Positions 40,855 to 48,933 of a stretch of 64,000 nt of DNA are shown in pieces. The DNA lies in the NCBI GenBank assembly GCA_013297985.1, contig JAAFIY010000004.1, forward strand, positions 16,620-80,619. The letters are read 5' to 3'. The position numbers were made by a program, and so were the translations under genes. The notes beneath the pieces were generated by a model. The model searched no databases and was not told the origin of the DNA. It saw only the letters and a list, made by a program, of their open reading frames with translations. Each line of letters begins with the position of its first letter. Position 1 is the stretch's first letter. Source of the stretch: Comamonadaceae bacterium (GTDB lineage Bacteria > Pseudomonadota > Gammaproteobacteria > Burkholderiales > Burkholderiaceae_C).

Positions 40855-41756
40855 CGCAGGCCCTGCGGGCCCAGCCGCTGCAGGCAGTCGGCCAGCAAGC
40901 TGGCGGCATCGCCTAAGCGCGGGCCGGGTCGCACCAGGGTGTCGTAGGCGGTGGATTCAAAGCCGCACACCCGGCGATCGCGCACAGCAGGCACCGTCTG
41001 CCAGCCCGGCCGCGCCAGTAGGGCGGCCTGTTCGCGTTGCACGCCCATGATCAGATCGGGCCGCGCCCGCACCACGTACTCGGGGTTCAGCTTAGGAAAA
41101 GGGCCCAGCTCGGGCGACACGATATTGGCCATGCCCAAGCGCGTCAGCGTCTCGCCGATGAACGACGAGGTGCCCGCCGCATACGGCCCGCCGCCAATCT
41201 CAAAGTACACCCGTTGGCCACGCAGGGCCGCGGGCACACGCGCGGCGGCTTGCGCGATTTGGGCGTCTAGCCGGGCCCAAGCACGCTCGCCTTCACTCGG
41301 GTCGCCCAGCAACTGCGCCACCAGGCCCAGGGTGCGCCGCAGGTCGGCGTGGGTGTCGCTTTTCAGGCGCAGCACCCGAAAGCCCAGGGCATCGAGCCGG
41401 TCTAGCGAGCGCGCCGAGGTAGAGGCCAGCACCACGTCAGGCTTCAAGCGCGCAATGGCTTCAATCTGCGCGTCGTCCATGCCGCCCAGGCGCGGCAATG
41501 CAGCGATTTCGGGCGGCCAGTTAGAAGAGCGGTCCACCCCCACCAAGCGCGCGCCCACACCCAAAACCCAGGCCACTTCAGTCAGCGAGGGCAGCAAGGT
41601 GACGATGCGCTGGGGCGGCGTGTCAAAGCGGTGCTCGGTGCCGCGGTCATCGCGCAGCACCAGCGCTTGCGCCATGGCTGCGCTGGCCCCTAGGCTCAGC
41701 CAGGCCCACAGCAGGCCGTGGCGCACACAGCGCCACAGGGGCACCAGATGCTTCAT
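40851..41756 (-). CDS. btuF: Cobalamin-type ABC transporter substrate-binding protein (BtuF-like)
   Basis: RIVTLLPSLTEVAWVLGVGARLVGVDRSSNWPPEIAALPRLGGM; downstream of a cobalamin riboswitch. Confidence 0.9.
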   Translation of the reverse strand: MKHLVPLWRCVRHGLLWAWLSLGASAAMAQALVLRDDRGTEHRFDTPPQRIVTLLPSLTEVAWVLGVGARLVGVDRSSNWPPEIAALPRLGGMDDAQIEAIARLKPDVVLASTSARSLDRLDALGFRVLRLKSDTHADLRRTLGLVAQLLGDPSEGERAWARLDAQIAQAAARVPAALRGQRVYFEIGGGPYAAGTSSFIGETLTRLGMANIVSPELGPFPKLNPEYVVRARPDLIMGVQREQAALLARPGWQTVPAVRDRRVCGFESTAYDTLVRPGPRLGDAASLLADCLQRLGPQGLR

Positions 41757-41839
41757 GGAGAAGACCCATCACGATCCGCGCCGGATGGCTTCCCCGCCAT
41801 CGTGCGCCGCACAGTGCAGGGCTTGCGCGCCGCACCACT

Positions 41840-42055
41840 TTGTTGGCCGGTATCCGGGCTGGCGGAGACAACCCATGACGCCTTCCCAGCACACAGCGCG
41901 CCGATGCGCGGCAGTGCCAGTGGCAATGAGTCACAGGTGGGCAAGCCTTATTGGGCTCGCCGTCCGCTTCACCGTTGCGGGGGCAGCTCAGGCCAGGCGC
42001 GGATCGGGCAGATCCTTGCCTTTCTGATTCCCGTTGAACTGTCTCGGCCGAACGC
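41840..42055 (-). ncRNA. Cobalamin riboswitch upstream of btuFCD
   Basis: Minus-strand motifs in order: AACGGGAAT, CTGCCCCCGCAACGGTGA, GTGACTCATTGCCACTGGCACTGCCGCG, GGGAAGGCG, CCGCCAGCCCGGATACCGGCC, as in the Rfam cobalamin aptamer. Ends approximate. Confidence 0.9.
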
Positions 42056-43499
42056 CTTGACGAGCACCAACCCGGCCATGATAGCGAGCCAGACCCGCCC
42101 CGCCCCAAGCTACCAGCGCCAGCCCCGCGCTAACGGCAGCCAGCACGCCCAACCCCGCGTGGGCAGCCATGGCGCCCAGGGGCCCCCACTGCCCCACGGC
42201 CAGGCCCAAGAGCAGCACCGCAGCGCAAAGAGCCAGTGGCGACAGCGACAAGCCCAGTGGCCAAACTAAGGGTGGCCTGCTCGCCCCGGTCCCCACCGCC
42301 ACCCGGGTGCTGCACAGCGCCCAAGCCAAGCCCCAGGCCAGTGCGTGCAGCACGCCGGCGGCCATCAGCCCGCGCAGATCGGGCCACAGCCACAGCAGCG
42401 CGCTACCGCCGCCCAAGGCCAGCGCGCACAGCGGTGCAACCGTGCGCCGACGCCATCGCACCACACCCACGCCCAGCGAGGCCCCCGCCCCCATGGCGGC
42501 GGCATGCAGGGCCAGCACGGCGCCAGGGCTGAAACCCAGTGCCGCGCACCACTGCGCCATGTGGGGCAAGGTGGCCATCATGGGCACCATCGACACCTGC
42601 GCGGCCCACAGCGGCGCCGCGCCCAGCTGCTGGCTCAAAGTCACCCCACGTGCGCTTGCGCTGGGGAGGGCGGCATCGGCACCCACTACGCCGTCAAACA
42701 AACGCCGCCGACAGGCCGTGACGGGCGCCAGCGGCAGCCGATGAGCGCCCCAGCGCGCCACACCCAGAGCCCACAGCAGGGCGAGGCCAGTGGCGGCCAT
42801 CGCAACGCCAGATGCTCCTAATTTAAGAGCATCGTCGGGAGATGAATAGAGCGCTGCAGCCGGATTGGCTATAAAGGCCTCCGACCCACCAGCCGTGGCC
42901 GACGCCACCACCAGCGCGCCCAACAGCGCACCCACCAAAGGGTGGTGCCACCAGCTTGGCGCGGCCGACGCACGGCTCGCCGCCAGCCGAGCGGCCCGCA
43001 CCTGCAATGAAGCGCCCACCAGCGCGGCCGCCGCCCAAACAGCCAACGCGGGTGCCACCGCCGCCCATTGGCCCGGGCTGGGCACCGGCCCCTGCCAGCC
43101 CCCCATCGAAACGGCCCAGGCAGCGGTCAGCGCATACACCGCCAGCGCGGCCACGCTGATTCGCGCGGCCCAACGACACAGCCAAGCCACAGGCTCTGCC
43201 AACCGGTGCTGCAAACCTCGCAGCTGCCGCAGTGCGGGGCGTGATTTGGCAGCCGCAGGCGGCGACACCGCCCACAGCCCCACGGCCGTCGCGCCCAGCC
43301 ACCAGGCCAGCGGCGCCATGCCGCCCAGCGCCGCACCGCTGTGCACACCCACAAAACCCAGTCCCAACCAAGCGCCCAGCCAGGTGCCCCAGGCCAAGGC
43401 GCGGCTGGCCAGCACGCGCCGAGCGGCGGCGGCTTCAGCGGCGCTGGTGCGGCTAGCGGGGCGCATAGGCCTGCAACTGCGCACTGCGGCCATCGGCAT
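41988..43499 (-). CDS. Hypothetical multi-TM (MFS-like) protein
   Basis: 503 aa, many hydrophobic helices; no family recognised with certainty. C-terminus overlaps the riboswitch 5' part. Confidence 0.6.
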   Translation of the reverse strand: MPMAAVRSCRPMRPASRTSAAEAAAARRVLASRALAWGTWLGAWLGLGFVGVHSGAALGGMAPLAWWLGATAVGLWAVSPPAAAKSRPALRQLRGLQHRLAEPVAWLCRWAARISVAALAVYALTAAWAVSMGGWQGPVPSPGQWAAVAPALAVWAAAALVGASLQVRAARLAASRASAAPSWWHHPLVGALLGALVVASATAGGSEAFIANPAAALYSSPDDALKLGASGVAMAATGLALLWALGVARWGAHRLPLAPVTACRRRLFDGVVGADAALPSASARGVTLSQQLGAAPLWAAQVSMVPMMATLPHMAQWCAALGFSPGAVLALHAAAMGAGASLGVGVVRWRRRTVAPLCALALGGGSALLWLWPDLRGLMAAGVLHALAWGLAWALCSTRVAVGTGASRPPLVWPLGLSLSPLALCAAVLLLGLAVGQWGPLGAMAAHAGLGVLAAVSAGLALVAWGGAGLARYHGRVGARQGVRPRQFNGNQKGKDLPDPRLA

Positions 43500-44178
43500 G
43501 CTGCACGCTGGCGTTAAAGGAAATGATCACCCGCTCCAAGGCGCCGTCATAGGGCAGCGCCTGGTGCGCCAGCCAACTGGGAAACAGCAGCAACTGCCCA
43601 GGCAGGGGCGGCACATCCACATGCGGCGGCAGCAAGTAGGCGTTGCCCAAATCCATGTGCGCGCCGCCCAGGTGGGCAAAGGGCGGGCCGTACAGGCGAG
43701 TCACGCCATTGGCTGGCCCCCAAGTGGGGTGCTGCACGCGATCGTTTTCAGCATCGGCTTGCAGCACATACACGCCCGACCAACTGCAGTTGCCATGGGT
43801 GTGCACATCATGAAACGCGCCGCCGTGGCTGAACTGGCACCACAGGCCTTCCAGCCGCAGCGCCAAGGGCAGGCCTTGGCGGGCGCTGTCTTGCGGCCAG
43901 GCTGCCGCATTGGCTTGGGTGACGGTGGCGGTGAGCGAGCGCACGATGAACTGCACCAGCGCCTGAAACTCCGGCAGCTTGATGCGGGTGTGCAAATCGT
44001 CGGGGCTGGCCCAAAACGGCGCTTTGACCGCGTCACCCAACTGCGCCCCCAGCGTGGCGCGCAAGGCGCCCAGCACCCGCACCAACAGCGGGTTGTGCTC
44101 AGCCGCCAAGTCCCATTGGTGCAGCCCCACGGGCGTGGGCCACAGGCTGTGAAAACCCTTCTGGTCAAACATGGGCAA
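43453..44178 (-). CDS. Putative 2OG-Fe(II) oxygenase (TIGR02466-like)
   Basis: WCQFSHGGAFHDVHTHGNCSWSGVYVLQAD; GQLLLFPSWLAHQALPYDGALERVIISFNA. Confidence 0.85.
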   Translation of the reverse strand: MPMFDQKGFHSLWPTPVGLHQWDLAAEHNPLLVRVLGALRATLGAQLGDAVKAPFWASPDDLHTRIKLPEFQALVQFIVRSLTATVTQANAAAWPQDSARQGLPLALRLEGLWCQFSHGGAFHDVHTHGNCSWSGVYVLQADAENDRVQHPTWGPANGVTRLYGPPFAHLGGAHMDLGNAYLLPPHVDVPPLPGQLLLFPSWLAHQALPYDGALERVIISFNASVQHADGRSAQLQAYAPR

Positions 44179-44205
44179 GGCTTGCCGCGTGATGGCCGCA
44201 GGCCA

Positions 44206-44895
44206 CTAGGCTGATGCCAAGGCAGCAGGCCACTTCAGCACGTGGCCGGTGTCGCGCTCAAAACGGGCCAGGTCGTCGGGCGTGTCGACGTCGATGGCGT
44301 AGCGCAAGTTGTCGGTGGGCCAGGCCAGCACTTGGCTGGCATGCGCGGCCTGCCATTGGCGGCAGCCCACGTTGGCGTCGCTTTGCAAAATGCGCTGGCA
44401 CACCTCGGCGCTGAAGATGACCGGGTTGCCGCGTTGCTCGCCTTGCGGGGTGCTCACCAGCGGATACACCACCTCAACGCCCTCGGGCCGTTTTTTGTAC
44501 GCGGCAATCAGCGCGGTGATGTCTTGCGCGTTGAGCATGGGCTGGTCGGCCAGTGCCACGATGACGGCGTCCAACTTGCCGGCCAGCGCGCCCAAGCCCA
44601 CCCGCTGCGACGACACCTGGCCCTCTTGCGGCTGCGGGTTGCGCACCAGGGTGACGGGAAACTCTTGCACCACGGGCTCAATGGCCTGGGCATGGTGGCC
44701 GGTGACCACCACCACCTCATCCACCCCGGCGCCCGACAGCGCAATCAAAGCCCGTCGAATCAGCGGGACGCCGCCCAGCTCCAATAGCGCCTTGGGGCGG
44801 TGCCCCATGCGCGAGGCCGAGCCCGCAGCCAGCAACACCGCGCCCACCACCAACCGGCTGTACAAACCGCCGCCACCTTTGAGCAAACAACCCAT
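44206..44895 (-). CDS. mocA: MobA-like nucleotidyltransferase (molybdenum cofactor cytidylyltransferase type)
   Basis: VVGAVLLAAGSASRMGHRPKALLELGGVPLIRRALIAL; last gene of the cox block. ORF track start 44955. Confidence 0.82.
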   Translation of the reverse strand: MGCLLKGGGGLYSRLVVGAVLLAAGSASRMGHRPKALLELGGVPLIRRALIALSGAGVDEVVVVTGHHAQAIEPVVQEFPVTLVRNPQPQEGQVSSQRVGLGALAGKLDAVIVALADQPMLNAQDITALIAAYKKRPEGVEVVYPLVSTPQGEQRGNPVIFSAEVCQRILQSDANVGCRQWQAAHASQVLAWPTDNLRYAIDVDTPDDLARFERDTGHVLKWPAALASA

Positions 44896-44902
44896 GATCG
44901 GC

Positions 44903-45796
44903 TCAGCCTGCGCAGCAAGAACGGGCGGCCGGTGCGGCAGCGGCTTGTGTGCCAAAACCGGCTGTTACGCCCTGTTTTACTGCCGAAACAGCTACAAAAT
45001 CAGTAGCAATGGCCTGTTCTGGCGGCGGTGCAGCGCGCCGCGCCTGCACCACGGCGGCCAAGATGCTCAAGGCCACCTCAGCCGGCGTGCGCGCCCCAAT
45101 GTCCAAACCCGCCGGGGCGGTGATGGCGTGCACCGCGTCGGCGCTCAGGCCGTCGGCAATCAGCCCCCGCTTGAGCACCATGGCCTTGCGCGCACTGGCC
45201 ACCAGCCAGATGTGGCGCGCACCGCTGGCCAGTGCTGTGCGCAGCGCTGCGGCGTCGCCCTGGCCTTGGGTGGCCACGACACACCAGCCGCCCTGCGGGA
45301 GGCGGCTGGCATCAGCCGCCACGGGCGTGACTGCCAAATCGATGTGGGGCGACAGGGCGGCCAGCGCTTGCGCCACCGGTGAATCACCCAGCACTACCAA
45401 TTGGGCGGCGGGCAGATAGGGCTCCACAAACAGCTCGGTGCTGCCGCCCGAGGGGCAGGTGGAATTGAACTGTGTCAGCTCATCGGCATCGGGCACATCG
45501 GGCTGCACGCGAATCACGCGGGGCACGCCGTCGGCCAAGGCTTGTTGAGCGCTTTTGAGCACCGCGCCGTGGGCGCAGCCGCCGCCGATCCAGCCGTGCA
45601 AAGTGCCGTCAGCCACCACCAGCGCTTTGTCGCCGGGCTTGGCGGCGGTGGGCGCTGAAGTGCGCAGCACCGTGACCATGGCAAAGGCGCGTTGCTCGCG
45701 CTGCCATTGGGCGGCCAGGGCCAGCAGGTCGTGGGCGCTTGGCTGGGCGCTAGGCTGGGCACTGGTAGGGCTCAGGGGCAGATCAGACAGGTTCAT
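44903..45796 (-). CDS. coxF: XdhC/CoxF-family maturation protein
   Basis: XdhC signatures GDKALVVADGTLHGWIGGGCAHGAVLKSA and LVVLGDSPVAQALAAL; position in cox cluster. Confidence 0.87.
   Translation of the reverse strand: MNLSDLPLSPTSAQPSAQPSAHDLLALAAQWQREQRAFAMVTVLRTSAPTAAKPGDKALVVADGTLHGWIGGGCAHGAVLKSAQQALADGVPRVIRVQPDVPDADELTQFNSTCPSGGSTELFVEPYLPAAQLVVLGDSPVAQALAALSPHIDLAVTPVAADASRLPQGGWCVVATQGQGDAAALRTALASGARHIWLVASARKAMVLKRGLIADGLSADAVHAITAPAGLDIGARTPAEVALSILAAVVQARRAAPPPEQAIATDFVAVSAVKQGVTAGFGTQAAAAPAARSCCAG
44959..45007 (-). repeat. Copy of the dispersed element, inside the 3' end of coxF/xdhC
   Basis: Minus strand GCTACTGATTTTGTAGCTGTTTCGGCAGTAAAACAGGGCGTAACAGCCGG. Confidence 0.75.
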
Positions 45797-45817
45797 CGCA
45801 ATGGCCTCCGCGGGCAT

Positions 45818-47137
45818 TCAGTTCAAGTAGCGCCCGGCTTCCGCCAGGTCGCTCAGTCGATTCAGCCGGACAAAACGCTGCACGCTGTCGTCGCGCCGCA
45901 CCGCTTGCATGGCTTGGGATTGGGGCGCCTCGTCGCTGGGGTGAAACCAGGTGATGCGCGCGCCACGCCCGCGCACGGCGGCCAACGCCGGGGCCAACTC
46001 GTCGGGCGGGTCGGCGTCAAAGCCATCAGACAGCACCCACACCCGCGCGCCCCGGCGCAACTGGCCGCGGGCATGGGTTTGCACAAAGTCGCGCAGCGCG
46101 GTGGCAATGCGGGTGCCGCCGCCAAACCCGGCGGTGACGGCGTTGACCTTTTCTTGCACCGCTGCGCTGTCGCTTTTGAGCAGCGGGGTGACTTCGGCCA
46201 GCCGAGTGTGAAAGATGAACACCCTCGCAAAGCCGCCGCCGCCAGTGCCTTGATGCAGCCGTGCGGTGACAAAGGCACGGGCAATGCGCAAAAACAGTTG
46301 CGCATGGGTTTCCATTGATCGGCTCACATCCACCAGCACAAACAAGCGCGGCGGCTCCGTGCGGGTGCGCACCCAGGCCGGGTGCAGCGGTACGCCGCCG
46401 GTGCGCAAACTGGCGCGCAAGGTGCGGCGCAAGTCCAGCCGGTGGCCGTCGGCCGCTGCATGCCAGCGCCGGGTGGGGCGCGGCCGCAGGCGCTGGGCGA
46501 TGCGCTCGGCCAACTGCTGCAGGCGGCTTAGGTCTTGTGGCAACCATTCATTAAAGCGTTTGTCGTGCAGCGCTTCGGTGCGGCTGGCGCCGCCTTGGGC
46601 GCGCGGGGCGCCTGCTTCATCGGCATCGGCGGCGTCAGGGGGCGGGGCGTCAAGGGCGGTGTCTAGGCCCGGGCGGGGCTGATCAGGCGCGGCTTGCGGG
46701 CCCGCAGCACCCAGTTGTTGCTGTAGGTGCTGCACCAGTTGGCGCATGTCGCGGGTGGGGCGAGCGAGGCCGCTGACGCGCACCGTGCCGCGCACCCGCT
46801 GGGGGTGCCAAAAGCGGTCAAACACATCGTCCCACTGCCGCCAGTCGCGCGCGCTGTGGCAAGCCACCGCCCGCCACGCGGCGCGCAAGGCCTGCGATTG
46901 GCTGGGCGGCAACAGGCAAGCAGCTTGTACCAAGGCTTGTTGTTCGGCCACGCCCACGGTAAAGCCGTGCTGGCGCAAGAGGTCGGCGAAACGGGCGACG
47001 GTGTGCAGCGGCTCGGCCAGCGTGGCCTCTGCCTGCGAGCCAGCACTTACATCAGCAGGTGCTGTGCGGTCGCAATGGCCGCCCGATGTAGGGGATGCGC
47101 TCAGCTCAGCGCGGCGGGGGTGCGGTCGGGCCTGCAT
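45818..47137 (-). CDS. coxE: CoxE-like VWA domain protein
   Basis: RLFVLVDVSRSMETHAQLFLRIARAF; RRGARVWVLSDGFDADPPDELAPAL. Confidence 0.9.
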   Translation of the reverse strand: MQARPHPRRAELSASPTSGGHCDRTAPADVSAGSQAEATLAEPLHTVARFADLLRQHGFTVGVAEQQALVQAACLLPPSQSQALRAAWRAVACHSARDWRQWDDVFDRFWHPQRVRGTVRVSGLARPTRDMRQLVQHLQQQLGAAGPQAAPDQPRPGLDTALDAPPPDAADADEAGAPRAQGGASRTEALHDKRFNEWLPQDLSRLQQLAERIAQRLRPRPTRRWHAAADGHRLDLRRTLRASLRTGGVPLHPAWVRTRTEPPRLFVLVDVSRSMETHAQLFLRIARAFVTARLHQGTGGGGFARVFIFHTRLAEVTPLLKSDSAAVQEKVNAVTAGFGGGTRIATALRDFVQTHARGQLRRGARVWVLSDGFDADPPDELAPALAAVRGRGARITWFHPSDEAPQSQAMQAVRRDDSVQRFVRLNRLSDLAEAGRYLN

Positions 47138-47164
47138 GGGAGCGCCGATCTGGGGCGTGGGGGC

Positions 47165-48175
47165 TCAGGCGCGGCTGGGCGGCGCGACCCGGGCGCCGCC
47201 CGACATGGCCGAAGGTGCCGCATCGGACGCCGCATCGGACGCCGCATCGGACGCCGAAGTGGATTGCACGCCCTTGATGGCCACGCCCTCGTGGCGGCGG
47301 CCTTCCAGCACCTGGCGCAGTTTGTCGGGGCCAAACTGAAAGCGGTCTTCGCGGGTTTTGAGCAGGCAGGCCAGGGTGTGGGTGAGAGCGTTGGGGTCGT
47401 CAGGCAGCTGCCGGAAGGCCAGCGCGTGCAGGGCCCGAATCCAGTCCAAGGTTTCGGCCACGCCCGGGGTTTTGCCCAAGTCTTCGCGGCGCAGGCGCTG
47501 CACAAAGGCCACGGCTTGCTCGACCAGCACGCTTTCGGCCTCGGGCAGCGTGGCCCGCACAATGGCTACCTCGCGCGCCAGCGTGGGGTAGTCCAGCCAG
47601 TGATACAAGGCGCGGCGACGCAGTGCGTCGCTCAGTTCACGGGTGCCGTTGCTGGTGAGCACGCACACCGGCACATGCTGGGCGCGCAGGGTGCCCAGCT
47701 CAGGCACGCTGATCTGCCAATCGGCCAGCAGCTCTAGCAAGTAGGCTTCAAAGCCTTCGTCAGCGCGGTCAATTTCGTCAATCAGCAGCACGCAGGGCTC
47801 GGGGCTGGTGATGGCGGCCAGCAGCGGGCGGGCCAGCAAATAGTCAGCGCCAAACAGGTCGGCCTCTTTCACCCGACCGGCGGGGTCGTTTTCACGCAGG
47901 CGGATGGCCATCAACTGGCGGCCGTAATTCCATTCATAAGCGGCCTGACTCAGGTCCAGCCCCTCGTGGCATTGCAGCCGCACCAGCTTGCGGCCGGTGG
48001 CTTGCGCCATGGCCACCGCCAGCGCGGTTTTGCCCACGCCCGCGTCGCCCTCCAACAGCAGCGGGCGCTTCAATTCGCCCGCCAGCCACAGCGTGGTGGC
48101 CAGCGCTTCATCAGCGATGTAGCCCGCCAGATGCAGCTGCTGGCGCAGGGCTTGGTCGGGGCTGGGGCTTGTCAT
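47165..48175 (-). CDS. coxD: CoxD-like MoxR AAA+ ATPase
   Basis: PLLLEGDAGVGKTALAVAMA; CVLLIDEIDRADEGFEAYLLELL. Confidence 0.9.
   Translation of the reverse strand: MTSPSPDQALRQQLHLAGYIADEALATTLWLAGELKRPLLLEGDAGVGKTALAVAMAQATGRKLVRLQCHEGLDLSQAAYEWNYGRQLMAIRLRENDPAGRVKEADLFGADYLLARPLLAAITSPEPCVLLIDEIDRADEGFEAYLLELLADWQISVPELGTLRAQHVPVCVLTSNGTRELSDALRRRALYHWLDYPTLAREVAIVRATLPEAESVLVEQAVAFVQRLRREDLGKTPGVAETLDWIRALHALAFRQLPDDPNALTHTLACLLKTREDRFQFGPDKLRQVLEGRRHEGVAIKGVQSTSASDAASDAASDAAPSAMSGGARVAPPSRA
47220..47255 (-). repeat. Three exact tandem 12-bp repeats in the coxD 3' end
   Basis: GCATCGGACGCC x3, encoding a (SDAA)n-type tail. Confidence 0.95.
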
Positions 48176-48189
48176 GTCAGCGCGCCGGA

Positions 48190-48843
48190 CTAGCTGGCCT
48201 TCTTGCCAAACAGGTTGGCAAACCAGCCCTTGATGACGATCCAGGCAATGGCCAGCACGTTGAGCTCTTTGACCGGCTGGGGCGCGGCTGGCGCCATCGC
48301 GCTGGGCGTAGCCGCTACGATTTCTGTAGCTGCTTGGGGCGTTAAATCGCCGGAAGCGGCCGATTCGGCACTTGCACTTTGGGGCGCAGGCACCGCGGCG
48401 GCGGCGGCGCGAAAGTTATCGGCAAACTGCGCCAGCATGGCGTCGCTCACCGGCACCAGCAGCCGGCTGCCAAATTGCGCCAGCTTGCCGCTCACCGTGA
48501 TGGTGGCCACACCCACCAGGGCGCAGGCGGTGGGGCCGGTGGGCTCCAGGTGCGCGGTGAGTTGCATGCTCGCGGAAGACCCACCTTTGTCGGCGCCCTT
48601 GCCCAGCATCATCAATTGCTTGGTGGCCACGTCTATGCCTTGCACCTCGATGTCGCCGGCAAACTGCATCACCGCTGGGCCCACTTTGCTTTTGACCGTG
48701 CCTTTGTAGTGGGTGTCGTCCACCTGCTCGGTGATCTGGGCACCGGGCATGCAGGCGGCGGTGGCGCGAATGTCTTGCAGCACCACCCAGCACTGCTCAG
48801 CACTGGCGGCGATGTCATAGCGTTTGTCGAGTTTGACTTCCAT
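48190..48843 (-). CDS. coxG: CoxG, SRPBCC-family carbon monoxide dehydrogenase subunit G
   Basis: CWVVLQDIRATAACMPGAQITEQVDDTHYKGTVKSKVGPAVMQFAGDIEV; C-terminal hydrophobic anchor. Confidence 0.92.
   Translation of the reverse strand: MEVKLDKRYDIAASAEQCWVVLQDIRATAACMPGAQITEQVDDTHYKGTVKSKVGPAVMQFAGDIEVQGIDVATKQLMMLGKGADKGGSSASMQLTAHLEPTGPTACALVGVATITVSGKLAQFGSRLLVPVSDAMLAQFADNFRAAAAAVPAPQSASAESAASGDLTPQAATEIVAATPSAMAPAAPQPVKELNVLAIAWIVIKGWFANLFGKKAS
48314..48360 (+). repeat. Copy of the dispersed element, inside the coxG linker
   Basis: GCTACGATTTCTGTAGCTGCTTGGGGCGTTAAATCGCCGGAAGCGGC. Confidence 0.7.
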
Positions 48844-48933
48844 GGGGCACAGGTTCGGTAAATCAGTGCGGGGCGACGCATGGTGCGCCGCCCCGGTTCA
48901 GGGCACAAGGCAGTGAGCGGATCAGCAGGCCAA

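Noticed and set aside
39632-41050. 472-aa plus-strand ORF opposite btuDCF
   Set aside because: Antisense to three overlapping ABC transporter genes; biased composition.
42814-42830. GCTCCTAATTTAAGAGC in the MFS-like gene as another element copy
   Set aside because: Forms a hairpin of the right length, but the arms differ from GCTAY/RTAGC and no clear second hairpin follows; left out of the main set.
42865-44214. 449-aa plus-strand ORF opposite the MFS-like and oxygenase genes
   Set aside because: Shadow ORF; spans two minus-strand genes and has no domain signature.
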